Positions 50,631 through 62,800 of a stretch of 64,000 bases of DNA are shown here, one piece after another. Source of the DNA: Folioceros fuciformis. Lineage: Eukaryota > Anthocerotophyta > Anthocerotopsida > Anthocerotales. The translations under genes and the position numbers were made by a program. The stretch is from the NCBI GenBank assembly GCA_049999805.1, contig JBNGIO010005869.1, positions 1 to 64,000 of the forward strand. The letters are read 5' to 3'. Within the stretch, counting starts at the first letter, position 1; the number at the start of each line of letters is the position of its first letter. The notes below the pieces were generated by a model. It worked only from the letters and a program-made list of their open reading frames with translations. It made no database searches and was not told the DNA's origin.

Positions 50631-53491
50631 TCATGCTTGACCGGTGACAGACGAGTTCAGTTGCGCTTCTGTGCCCTCCGAGGCGTCCACACCAAGAATC
50701 GACCAGAGCTGCTGCAGTTGCAGCGTGCGGTCATTCTGCGGATCCGCCGCGTCAGTAGAGAAGCCACGTGCGGAGTGTAGCTCTTTGAGCAAATCTCTCA
50801 TGGTGGGTCTGTTTTTCGGCTGAAAATCCAGACACCGGACTGCCAGGTTCGCTACCATCTCGATGGACTCCCTTCCACCTGGGGAATGATAGGTTGAAGA
50901 GAGATATGGATCAACAATCTGGTGCAAGTGCCCACTCCGAATACTTGGAACGGCGAAGGTGACGAGGCTCGCGGCTTCTTGGCCTCTGCGCAAATCCACG
51001 GGGGCCTGTGCGGAGATGAGTTCCAGGAGCACCACTCCGAAGCCATACACATCGCTTTTGCTGGTAATCTGAGAGCTGGTATAGTAGTCTGGGTCGATAT
51101 AGCCAAGAGTTCCCCTAATCAGCGCCGTATAGACATGCGTAGAGTCCACAGGAGCTAACTTGGATATCCCAAAATCCGCCAGCTTCACGTTGAGGTTGTC
51201 ATCCAGCAGGATATTTGAGGACTTGACATCCCGGTGGATGATAGATGGATTAGCCGCGGAATGCAGATACGCCAAAGCTTCTGCTGTCTGCGTCGCAACC
51301 TGAAGACGCTGTACCCAGCTTAACCTTTCGCCCCTCGCTCCTTGCAAGTGCTCCTGCAGATTCCCATTCGACACGAACTCGAACACGAGAACAGCCACCT
51401 TCCTCTCCAAGCAGCAGCCCAAGAGCTTCACCAAGTGGCGATGATTCACCTTGGACAGGATCACCACCTCGTTCAAAAACTGAACCTTCTCCATGTCAGA
51501 TCCAAGCCTGCCCTTCTTGATGGCCACCCTGGTGCCATCCTCCAGCGTCCCTGCGTACACAGTCCCAAATCCACCCTCCCCTATCTGGCATCTGGTAGAG
51601 AAATTGGATGTGGCTCTCTGCAGATGGTGAAGCGGCATCAGAGTGGTCCTGTCCTTTTGCTCCATCACTACTGCAATCAAATCCGCGTCCTGTGTCGGCC
51701 TTCCACAGTACATCTGCCCCCCGAGCCATGCCCCCAGCACAGCAACTGCCACAGCCACAACCAAGGCTGAAGCCACAAAAACCTCCCACGACTTCCACAA
51801 CGACCTCCTCCTCTCCGGCACTGCCGACGACGGGACAACCAACAGCAGCTCTGCACGTACAATCCAAAACCACACTTGTCAGTCTGAATCCATGCATGAC
51901 ACTGCTGCGGGCCCATTCCAAGCTCATCACCAAAGCTCCCAAGTCCACCATAGCCTGAAATACCTGGAGGGCAAGGAGGAAGCGGGTGGCCACAGAGCCC
52001 CGGGTTGCCGGAGAAGAGGGCTGGATCCCGGAACTTGGGAGGAACAGGAGGAAGCGGGCCAGAGAGATTGTTGTTGGAGAGATTAACATACGTCAGATCC
52101 CTGAACCAGAACAGATCAGCTGGAACCCTCCCCTGCAACCGGTTGTCGGACAGATCCAGCCTGACCAGCGAGGGAATGGAGTTGTTGTCGAACTCCAGTG
52201 GAATCTCCCCCTCTAAACGGTTGGAGCTGACATCCAGCACCTCCAGAAACGGCAAAATCGGAAGCGATGAGGGCAGGCTCCCGGTAAGACTGCACTCAGC
52301 CAGCCGCAACTCCTTCAAACTATTCCCATACAGACTGAACGCCGCGTGTAGCAACCCACCCGGCTCCTCGGGCGACAGCGAGTTGTGCCCAAGGTCGAGC
52401 AACTCCAGCGCCCGTGCATTTGGGCTCAACTGAATGTTCCCGCCAAGCCTGTTGCTCCCGAGCCGCAGCTCCTTCAAGAACCCTGTCAGCGACGCCAGCC
52501 GCGAGCTCCCCTCCACCTCCCAGAACCCGAGTCTGTTGTGATCCAGGAACAGAGTGGTCAGCTTCGGCAGAGCCACCGGGTCCATCCAGTCAGGAAGTGG
52601 GCCCTCCAGACGGTTGTGGCTCAGGTCCAGGCTGCTAATCGTGCCCCGCATCGTGGCTCCGGGCAGCGCGCCAGTGAGCAGATTGTGGCTCAAATTCAAA
52701 TATCTGCTATTCACTCCGGCCACCACCAGGTCGGAAGGCACAGACCCGGTGAGCTGATTATCCGACAGGTCCAAGTACACCTTTGCGCTCCAGGGGCCTT
52801 CCGGAATGTTCCCTTCCAGCCTGTTCTTCGAGACATCCAGGAAAATCAACTCCCCCATTCCACCGACGCTCAAGTTCGGGAGCGGGCCGGTGAGGTTGTT
52901 CCTGGATAGATCCAGCCACTTCAGTGAATTCAGCTCCTGCAGGTTCGGGACGTGCCCCGAGAAGCGGTTGTTTGAGGTGTTCGCCTCCACAATGTCCCGA
53001 AAGGCCTGGAGGTCCGGGAGGGCGCCGGCGAGCATGTTGGAGTCCAGGCGGAGAAACTGCAGCCGCCGGAGCCTGCTGATCTCTGGGGGGACTTCCCCTA
53101 CCAAGGAGTTGCCGGACAGGTTGAGCGACAACAAGGAGGTGAGATTGCCCAGCTCAGACGGGATGCCGCCCACAAACTGGCCTTCCGCGCAGTCCAGGAC
53201 CTCGAGGCAATCCAGCTCTCCCAGGGCCGGCGAGAGTGTGCCCCCCATGAAGAAGAGATCCAGCTCCGTCACCCGCCCGGAAGCAGTGAAGTTGGAGCAC
53301 GTGACCCCGTACCAGTGAAGGCAAGGAGAATCATCGCTCTCGTTCCAGGAGCTGTGCAGCCTGTTCTGTGGATCCACCGTGATGCCCTTCTTCACTTCTA
53401 ACAGGATCTGCCCGTCCCTCGACAGGCCCTCCGCCGTGTTGCATGCCGCTGCCACCAGCATGACAAAGAGGGCGACCAACTCCCCCGACAT
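50631..53491 (-). CDS. LRR receptor-like kinase with WAK-type kinase domain
   Basis: Two exons: 51964-53491 and 50631-51850, with a 113-nt intron just before the membrane span; 915 aa. Signal peptide MSGELVALFVMLVAAACNTAEG; LRR cap with SSWNESDDSPCLHWYGVTC; about 16-18 LRRs; a second cap NPGLCGHPLPPCPP; span FVASALVVAVAVAVLGAW; then a kinase with GEGGFGTVYAG, VAIKK, HRDVKSSNILL, LADFGISKL, GTLGYIDPDYY and SDVYGFGVVLLEL. All catalytic residues are present (RD kinase). The kinase blocks LQRATSNFS, LLGCCLERKVAVLVFEFVSNGNL and DPDYYTSSQ(I/L)T(S/D)KSDVY look like wall-associated-kinase-type domains, not the usual LRR-RLK ones, so the protein may be a domain-shuffled receptor. Intron phase 1 sits right at the ectodomain/kinase junction, which suits exon shuffling. 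Confidence 0.92.
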
Positions 53492-53977
53492 TACTCTCTG
53501 CTCGCGCGCCTTTTCAATGTTTATTTACTTGCAAAATCAGCTCATTAATCTTTCATTTACAGCCCGAGATACCTGTAAGCGGTAGGTGGACAAACCTAAA
53601 TGTTCTTTATATTAAATGATCCTAGAATCCGATGTTTGATGACGATTAAAGTAGAACCCACATGACGGCATGGGCCCAGTGGGTCCACATGATGCTCGTT
53701 CTCCATAGAGGACGGTACGCAGACTCGTCCCACAGTCTTCACTCTCTGGTCTCCTGCGGCACCCGGAGGCATCTTCAAGCACGAGTTCATATGAAGCCGC
53801 TGCCTGCGGAAACGTAAAGCATTTAGACATTCCGGAACAAACTTCAGAACACCATCGAGAATCGAAGACCGGCCTTGGTTGTGTTGAGCCGTTCCGAGAT
53901 ATCCAGAGCGAGCGGTGTTGCGAGACATCCCCTTCCAACACGTCCAATGGGAGCAGAAGCTGCAGGTTTCCACGTTA
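53492..53977. other. spacer upstream of LRR/WAK kinase gene
   Basis: Promoter side of the kinase gene and 3' side of the next gene. Nothing else recognised. Confidence 0.45.
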
Positions 53978-55276
53978 CTAGCCAGCAACGGCTTCCTGAT
54001 GTTTCCTCTGCTGAAGCTCTCGGCTCAAGAACTGCTCCCGGTTGTACGACCGCCTCTCTGCGGCCGACATGCGACTGCGGCGCCTCTCTTTGACTGCGCG
54101 CTCATGACCTGAACCGGCCGCACCATAATCTTCTGCATCGTTCCAGAGGGAGAGTTCGTAGAAGTTTGCCAATGTGCTGTGAGAGTCCTGCAAGCCAAGT
54201 AGTAGTGAGGTGTTTCCCGTCAGTGGAATGTAGGACCTGACGGCTTCTAGAACATACAGGGAGACCTCGCTCAACTTACGTCTTGTGAAGGTTGCTCTGT
54301 CACGGCGGGTTGTGGCTCGTACGACGGGCCTGTGACAGGGCGGCTAGCCTGTGCAGAGCTATCTACCACTGGCAGCCGGTACAGGAAGATGTTGCCTTCC
54401 ACGTCGTACATCACCTCCTGGGTTGCGCGGTGCTTCAAGTACCGCTTGAAGAGTGCTGAGTTAGGGTAATCTGTCTGCAGGCTGCCAGAGAAGTGGAAGA
54501 TTTGTGTGACATGCTCGTGCAATGTCTCACACGCCAGGCGGGGTTTAGCAGCAACAACAGCAAAGAGTGGAGAAGGGAGTTTGTTTCAGAACAGAGCAGG
54601 TGCTGCAACGAACTACAAGCAGACGATTACATTTCAATGAGCTCGCCTTGGAGAGGAGTGCCGTTCAGGAAAGCCACGCGCTCCACGCACCGCTCCATCG
54701 CGCGGTGCACATTCCAAGAACCAAGGACCAGGCCTCCGGCTGCGGCAGAAGCACCAGGAAGTGTGAGTTCCCTGTGCAAGAGAAAACAGAACCCTTACAA
54801 GCCGCGGATTAAAGCGGAGTGCGTGAATTAGCTAACCCAGCGTTGCTGCCATCCGCTTCGTAAACCTCTCCAGACCATCCAGCTTCCACTGAGGTACCTT
54901 GAGACGCCGCGTCACTGCGTCCAACATGCAATGGAGACGTGTGAGCGGCAATGTTGGTTCCCAATAGGTCAGAAAGGGCCTTGCGAGAGGTGGAAGAGTT
55001 GAGGGAAATTACAGCCCCAAGCCACGGCTCCGCCGATGATGCCGCCGCGCAGCAAACCTCTACCAGCCTCGTCACGGCAGTCGTCGACAATACGCGCCTC
55101 CTCTGGCGTCAAATTGTACTGCTTGCATAGCAGCAATCTGACATCAGACGACTTCCCTCATCTCCCGACAAGAACAGGAAAGCAATCTTTTGACGGACCT
55201 TGGATTCCAAGATCCTGGTAACAAGCCGGTCGTAGACAGACCAGCTCGGAAGTGGCGTTGGGGCCGCCTGCTCCAT
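53978..55276 (-). CDS. unrecognised multi-exon gene, small plastid/mitochondrial-like protein
   Basis: I can read coding pieces but not every junction. From the 5' side: MEQAAPTPLPSWSVYDRLVTRILESKVRQKIAFLFLSGDEG; then, one frame over, LLCKQYNLTPEEARIVDDC and RDEAGRGLLRGGIIGGAVAWG (a glycine-rich possible membrane span); then GTSVEAGWSGEVYEADGSNAG (about 54840), ELTLPGASAAAGGLVLGSWNVHRAMERCVERVAFLNGTPLQGELIE (near 54655-54765); then LHEHVTQIFHFSGSL to YRLPVVDSSAQ, ending SQD with a GTAAGT donor at 54279; and a last exon 53978-54187, DSHSTLANFYELSLWND to a charged RRSRMSAAERR tail. The step between SGDEG and LLCKQ needs a one-base shift at a GGGAA run near 55161, either an assembly error or a real frameshift. 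No family recognised. Confidence 0.5.
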
Positions 55277-55499
55277 CTTGGTCCTATGAATCCACCAGAA
55301 TCTTTGCACGGTTTAGTCGACGCTGGACATGTCACAATTTATGGCCCGTCTTGGAGCCGTGTGAAGACGTCGTTTGTTTGGGCGAAGGGTATTGGGTAAC
55401 CGGAGAAGTGAACCGCGATTCTGAACCAGTACAGTTTTCGTTGTTCGTTGTTTTACAAGAGCAGCTCACTCACACAAAACAAAATGTTCAACGAGGTTG

Positions 55500-58311
55500 T
55501 CACGACATCCGGCACTGTTCGTGCTGGAGCTCGTCTCTCTTCAAATCCAACATTTTAAACACCACCTTCCGAAGGACGTCGTCTGCAGGAACAGGGCCTC
55601 GGTTAGCGGCACACACAGAGCAGAAGCTGCTGAGTCTGAATTGGACTCCGATCGTGCGAGAAGGTTTCCCACCTCCTGGAGCGCGGATCAGAGCACCTGC
55701 AAACTCTAGCAAAGCGTTGTACTGGTGGAAGTGGAGATGCTCACGACTGCGGCTCTTGATGGCCATCCTCAGATGCAACTTCCCGAGGTTCAGGTACGGG
55801 TGGTGACCGGCACCATCTACATATCGTGAGCATATCTTGGCCCTGTACCACCAGCCAACGGTCATGTCAGTCCACTGTAACCCTTCGTAACCAGGGTGAC
55901 AGGATGTCATGGCACCCTGCTGGTATGGTACCTCTTGTAAAACTGAGCTCCTAGCCGCTGATTACCAACTTCCAGCAACTCGTCTGCAATGTTGCTCCAA
56001 GGGTTGCCTGAAAGACACGGAGGTCCGAAGACGGATGTCAGCCTGCTCTTGGCAAACAGCTATGCGGCATGGTACGTGGTTTCAGTGGTGAACAGTTTGG
56101 CATACCATAGTCATTATCCAGGAAGATGGCCCTGGCGCATTCTCGGACACAAATGAAACGCTTCGCGCCCCCCTACACCAAGCCCACACGCCCAGACGGT
56201 TGTTAGCAGCTCCAGTGTTTGAGAGTGCATACACAAAATTGGTGTCTTGACTGACAATGGCTACCAGCTTCCGGAGCAGCCTAAGCACGGTGTCAGACTT
56301 GGCAGTCGGGTGTAAGTAACAGCCAGCTTGAAACTTTTCAACTGCTTCCACGACGTTTCCAAGCGAGAAATCAAGCTTGCAACGCCTAAAGAGCTCTTGC
56401 GCTTTATTGGCTAGCGTGGTAGGGTCTAACACTGGTTGCTTATCCACCTGTTCCAAACCACAGCATCGTATTAATACTTGAGAGCCAGCCACTTGTACGT
56501 GGACCAAATACGTGGTACCTGCTCCAAGGGTTTTAACAGCTTAGCTGCATCCTCGGGTAAGTGCGTGTGTATCATTTCCACTTGAAAGAGATAGGAATGC
56601 ACAAGTGGAGGCGGTGGTGGTGGAGGAAGCACAGGAAAAGGAGCAGCGTTCGGAAAGAGCGTGCCGGCTGCAACCAGGACAAGTTTTCGGCAACCACTGT
56701 CCACCAGCATAGTGCAAATCCTGGCACTGTCGAAATTCGAAAGTTCCTTGCAACCAACGATGGATAATGCCTGCAGAAACCACAACTCCGTGAGGTGTGC
56801 CAGAATTGCGAAAGGAAGTGCTCCCAAGCCTGATGACTCACTTCCAGGGCGGTACAGCCACCGAGACAAATAAGGTCGTCCAGGGCAATTCGAGGGCAGC
56901 ATGCCAGTGACAGGACCACCAGGTGTTGCAGATTACTCCCCAATGCTCGCCTGTGTAGCCGGAAATAAATTTGGTGGGCACAAAATGTCGGCGGAACGGT
57001 GAAGCAAGAGCAGAGCTCCTGCACAGTTGAATACGACGGGGTGAAGCTGAACTTACAAGGTCCGGGGACCGACATCGTAACACAATCCAAGGTCGAGCTC
57101 GGTCAACTTGTGGAGATTCCCAAGTTGTGCAAACATGTCGTCAGTAAGAGACCTTCGAGCACCAAACAAGCGCAACTTTTGCAGACGGTGGCAGTGCTTC
57201 ACCAGACTTAAGAGCTGCAAAGAGATGAGTCATTTTGAAGAGCCTGACATTTGCTTCCCGACACGGTGCACGATGGAGCTGGCAAAGCAACACCCTGTGC
57301 CCTCTAAATCTGGTGGTTCAAGGGACGTACACTTGGCTCGGTGATGAGACAGAAGGAGAGATCGAGACATCTGAGCTGCTGCCCACAGCTAGACTGAGCC
57401 AAGGCTACGAGACTGAGACATGTCAATCGCCAACAGAGGGCCAGCGAGAGCACAGAGGTCCTCTGCCACAACACATGGGCCTCAATTCCTGCACGCCCGA
57501 TAACACAAGGCAGGATTGAGTCAAGAGAGGAGACACGATTACCTTCAAACGGTTGGGACAGAGCGCCGAAAACTCCCGATCGCCGAGGCAATGTGCCAAC
57601 GACACAAGCTCCACATGCTCCCACAAAGTCTCCGATGCCGCCACGGACCGCCATCTTCGAGAGACGGCTGACGCGGTGATGACATCCCGACGGGACAGTC
57701 TGGAGAAAATCCGCACCCTGCGCCACGAGGCTAGGTCAATTCAACTTCACACACAAGCACGAAACGGAGCCCAGGCCGAGCCAGACAGGCGCTCATCGGA
57801 CTCACATGAGGTCATCGGACAAGGCGTCGATACAGCACACACCAGCACCCTCACTCCCGCGGCGCCAAACGCCAGGGGAGCGCTTGGGCGGGTCGGGCAA
57901 AAGGTCGGGCTGGATCAGGACCCCGTCCCCCGCTCGTATCAAGCTGGCAGTGGCCTCGTTTAGGAGGGCCTGGCCAGGAGTGTGGAGAGAATCCACAACC
58001 CCCCACCTGCCAGCTTGCCACGCAAACGCCTCGCTGAGAACGTGGCTCACCTGCGCGGCTGCCTCTCGAGCTCTGAGGCGGGCATCCTGATCATTCTTGT
58101 GCTTAATGCTGGCCTGCATGTCCCACAGTGCGTGAGCCGGGCGCCCCCAAAGCCAACTGCACCAGGTGTCCTCCCAGTCGCCCGGCCCCGGCCCCGGCCC
58201 GGCCTCCATCGTTCCCGGCCCCCGCCGCACCAAGGAGCCAGCCCCGCTCAATTCCGCATCTGCGCAGCAGAACACCCGCACCCAATTGCCAGCCCGCTGG
58301 GTACCGTCCAC
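55500..58311 (-). CDS. F-box/LRR protein with unrecognised C-terminal region
   Basis: Substrate-receptor type SCF ubiquitin-ligase subunit. Phase-consistent exons: 57806-58311, 57543-57717, 57331-57462, 57057-57214, 56842-56950, 56519-56770, 56190-56447. The F-box spans the first junction (CIDALSDDLM joined to VRIFSRLSRRDVITASAVSRRWRSVA). Then come LRR pieces: VLSLALCWRLTCLSLVALA, LRCLDLSFCLIT, LQKLRLFGARRSLTDDMFAQL, LTELDLGLCYDVG, LVVLSLACCPRIALDDLICLGGCTALE and ALSIVGCKELSNF. A second part begins with a poly-Pro loop and continues with LANKAQELFRRCKLDFSLGNVVEAVEKFQAGCYLHP, YALSNTG, then (about 55932-56007) NPWSNIADELLEVGNQRLGAQFYKR and finally 55500-55874, WTDMTVGWWYRAKICSRYVDGAGHHPYLNLGKLHLRMA, ending DELQHEQCRMS. 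The last two junctions do not fit phase. The start could also be Met35. Confidence 0.72.
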
Positions 58312-59806
58312 GCGAGCAATTGCTTCCCTGCGAACGCAGAGCTAGCTGCCAACAGGACCACTGAGCATGCACAACAAACAAATTTTGCTCCAACACTCAC
58401 CCACACACAGACACACACACACAGGCACACACAGGAGTGAGTACGTCTTGCTCAAGCGCAAGGGAGACAGACACAGACGCAGACTCACCTCCATCATTCC
58501 GGCAACGGATGACAATGAACTCCAGATGCATCCCATGTACTCGCAAGTTGAATACCGTTCTCGTCACCCCACGTTTGGGGAAAACTTGGGTGCGTTTTTC
58601 TTGTCCCTTTTTTATTGTCTGCCACGCCACCTGGCTTCTCGAGCAAGAGCCCCCGGACAGAATTGGTGTGGGCTCACACACTGGGCAACGAATTTAATGA
58701 ATCGTCAAACAGTTGCCCTCCTCTTCCGGATTGGACATATCTACTAACTTTTTCCTCTGGGCCAGGCGGGCACGCATCGCCATGCCTGGGCCTGCCCACC
58801 GGTGTACATACGTACATACATCCGGCGCCTTCTGCAGTTTTCACGACCTCCAACGCAATCTTTGCTGCAACATGCAGTACTCCACCTCCAGATCTAATAA
58901 CCTCTATGGCCTCTCACGAATGACTTATGAATCAAGATATGCGTGCTTATATTGTGTGACACACACTGCTAACCGTGTCCACAAATTTAAATGTTCTTCT
59001 CCCAGAATTTTAATTTAATCTCACTCTGGTGCGCCTTACAACTTTTAAGTGTGGGATCCATCTCACCATCCTTCAGCTAGATTGTCAGACATTCTTGCCA
59101 TAGCAACGAACTCAGGCCAAGTGTGGGATCCATGCTCCTTCTATGGCAGCCATGGGCTTGTTCCGATTTCACGAAGTTAAGCGGTGATGTAGCATATGGA
59201 ACTCGAGATTAGTTCCTATGGCACGTACACCCAGATCCGTGTAAAACGCATACAAAAATTGTAGAAATATCTTTGCCTTCAGAAGGCGGGACAAATCCTA
59301 CAGCATAGTCTACTTGCACTCACTACTACGAGAGGAAGAGAGCTATTTGGTATTCCGACGAGAGCACTCAAGACTAGCCAGCCACCTTCTCCTGAGATTG
59401 CGAGGAGGCCCTACCTTGCACCGCCTCTCTACAACGTGTCATAGATACTCCCCGGGCCTACAGCGCCGGGGCTGTCGAACAATACCAGAATGAGAGCCAA
59501 CAAAGACTGGACAGCAAAAATGACATGACCGTTGATAGCCACATTTTGGTACAAAGATAGGAAGCACCGGGCGTCTTGTACGCGTTTGTGCATTCCAAAC
59601 CTGACTAGAAGGCAGGACGAAGGTGGTCCTGCGCGGACAGGTGAACGTCAGCTTGCCCAACTGCCTCACGCATCCATGGCCTGCTTGAGGAAAAGAATAT
59701 ACTGTACACTGGAGGATGCATCGGAGGCCATCGCTGTTGGTGTCGCATCAGAACCCTGGGGGCCTTCATCTCACTCACCCCACATGTCTGGTACCACCTC
59801 AGGAAC
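58312..59806. other. intergenic between F-box and HOS15-like genes
   Basis: Promoter side of the F-box gene and 3' side of the WD40 gene. A CA-rich microsatellite lies at 58393-58433. No gene supported. Confidence 0.5.
58393..58433. repeat. imperfect (CA)n microsatellite
   Basis: ACACACAGACACACACACAC and continuation, interrupted by G. Confidence 0.9.
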
Positions 59807-62800
59807 TCACATTCGGAAGTCCATCACACAGACTGTGTTGTTGGAGAAGCACGCTGCAACTTTGTCGCCATCCCTGTTCCAGCACACCTCGAAGATGCCT
59901 CCACTGCCTCTGTAGGTCTTTACCAGTCGCCCATCTTTCACGGACCAGATGTGCAGGCATTTGTCAAAGGAGCCGCTGGCTAGGTACTCCCCGTTGGGAC
60001 TGAAGGCAACAGAATAGACTGGCTCGCTGCAACCAGAACAAAGGGTGTGGTTGTCAAACTATCTCCAAACCTGACAAGAACAACAATGTTCTTGGAACAT
60101 GGTCAAAACCCCACCTGTGATGTGTTAGGCTGAAAAGCTGACTCCCTACTTCAACCTCCCATAGCTTTATGGTGGCATCAAACGAGGCACTGCGAGCCAC
60201 AGTTGTTCCATCAGCACCCTGAAACAGGTAGATACAGCCCAAAACTAATTACGGACGCTAAGCTACGACCAGCTGTGCCTCAGTTCACCTTGCTAGGACC
60301 AGTTGCTGGTTTGGGTTATTTGTTCCCGGCCCTGTTGGACTCCATTTTATCGTGTAAATCTCCTGTGGGTCATGGACAACACATGTACACGGTCTCATTA
60401 TCACAGCCACCACTTGTACGTATCCACATTACTGCTCCATGACACAAGAAAACCACACTGTACGAACCCTTGTGTGGTCCCTCAAGTCATGGAGGCATTT
60501 ATCTTGCTTTAAACTCCAGATTTTGGCAGTGGAGTCATCGGAGCACGAGGCTAAGAGAGTGCCAGTGGGATCCCACTTTATCGCATTCACTTCATTCTGT
60601 CATACTTAGGCTTAGTACTTGTCTCACACAGGGAAAACTCGCAATCTAAAGCTGGAAAGAACATTGCATACCACGTGTCCTTGAAAGGACTTGACAGGCC
60701 TAGTGTCTCCCAGCTTACAAACATAAATCATCATGTCAGTCGAGCACGTTGCAAAAGAGACATTGTTGCGCCAATCCACATCAAGGGTTGGAGCTGTCAA
60801 CGACCAATGACCACAAACAGTGAGAATTGGTGTTATCTTCACGTCTACTACAGAAAAAAAGAACAACAAAAACACCGTGGGCACTGATGACATACCTGAA
60901 TGAAACTCAAATTGCTGTTTCACATCCCCGGTTTTAGCATCCCAGATGATAGCGGTCTTATCAACACTCCCACTCAACAAGCAATCCCCTTTCTTGTTCC
61001 ACTTCAAGGAGAAAATTGGGCCCTTGTGCTTGTTTAAAGTGTTCTTTAAATCACCTGCAACTCCAAGGCGTACTCAAAATGCATCTAAACGAAAAGAAAA
61101 CAGCCACTTCAAGAAATCCAGACAAAGCTCTTACCATCCTTGCTCCAGATTCTCGCCTGACCATCATAAGAACCAGTTGCAAGAAGTGACCCTTCTCCCT
61201 GAACAAAACAAAGAGCATAAAAAGCTAGCCACAGCCAATGAGAAAACGGAGGAAAGGAAGAGATTTGACTGCAAGCCTTTTTTTATGTACTAACATTCCA
61301 GTCCAAAGTTGTAACATCTTTGCTTTTCTCATTTGTTTTCCCCTTAAAGTGCTTCAGCACAAGAGGCTTTGGAGCTGAAGCTTGCGCTGTACTCCCAGAT
61401 GGCCCATCTGCAATTGACCAAATCCGAGCAGTCGAATCCCCAGAACTGGAAAAAAGAACAAGCCCATCAAAAAAAGTCATGTTTCTACAGTCTTTGACAC
61501 TGAGTAGTTGGCCCTTGATTTTGTAATGGAGGGAACAGAACAAGGATATCACACTGCCCTACGCTTAGTTGGTTCTAAATCGTTCCAGTACTCGTTTGTA
61601 TCTCTTTCCAGAATGCTTAGCTAGTCTCATTTAAGTTACCTCTAAACGCGGCCGCACACACAGTGTTACAAAACCACCATGTTTCTGCCAACAGCAAAAG
61701 TACTTACCCTGATGCCAAAAGAGACCCTGTTGGACTCCATGCACAGATAAAGACCTGAACGATAAACACAGCTTCTGTGAGAAATAAGCAACTATTGTCC
61801 AAATGCTTCGACAGAGTTCAAGGCAGTTGATTAGTACCTCCGACAGGTGTCCCTCAAGAATTGTGACATCCGAGATAGATATCTCACTAGCCTGATGAGA
61901 GGATAAAGCATTACCAATCTCCATGGGTTCTGGTCCTACAAGAAGACAAGTTCCGGAAATCATGACGAGTATACAAAAGACTTGTGTCCTACAGAAAAAG
62001 AACTGAAAATGCCACCAATCAAGACATGCAGGGCAGAGCACAGTCCGAGCCTTGCCAACAGGATCTGCCTTTCCTGTTAGTCAGCAGAAGTAGCGTTCCT
62101 TTTGTCTCACCAGAATCTAGAGAGTTGTTCTCTTATGGACCTGTCCTCATGCAGTAGCTTGTTCCATCCATTCTATCGAGAATTTGCTGTCTTTTGACAA
62201 ACTCTCAGGCACTAGGAAACTGAACTACTGAAATAATTCACCTTGACTACATGGTACAGTCAGTTAGGGCAGAAGAAAATCGCACCTCCAGAGGATGTTT
62301 TAGTATCTTCGACCTTCTGGATTTTCACCTTATCGTGCTCACGGTCCCTTTCGAGACGGTCTCGATCTCGATCCTTCTCCTTCTCTTTATCTCTTTCCCT
62401 ATCACGCTCTCGTTCAAGTCTCTCCCTCTCGCGCTCTCGCTCTCTCTCTTGCTTCTCCCTTTCTCTCTCCCTTTCCCTTTCTCGCTCCCTCTCCTTCTCC
62501 CTCTCCTTCTCCTTCTCTTTTTCCTTCTCCTTTTCTTTCTCCTTATTTATCTTGTCCTTCTTATCTCTGATAGCCTGTCGTAACTCTGCTACATCTTTAG
62601 TAAGAAGGTCGACAGGCTGCAACAGGGAGATATCTCCATCAACATCTGTACCATCCTGAATCGCCACATGCACACATAAAGATGGTCATAAACGCCCCTC
62701 GCACGACGGAAGCACTGCCTTTTAAGGCCAGCTAAGGCACGCGGGATCGATCACATGGAATACGCACAGAACGGTTGCTCACTTCATTCAGGTTGGCTTC

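Noticed and set aside
58128-58440. Pro-rich plus-strand ORFs upstream of the F-box gene
   Set aside because: Antisense to the Gly-rich first exon of the F-box gene and to CA repeats; no protein family resemblance.
62243-62659. plus-strand Ser/Leu-rich ORFs near the end of the window
   Set aside because: Complement of the Lys/Arg/Glu repeat of the HOS15-like gene.
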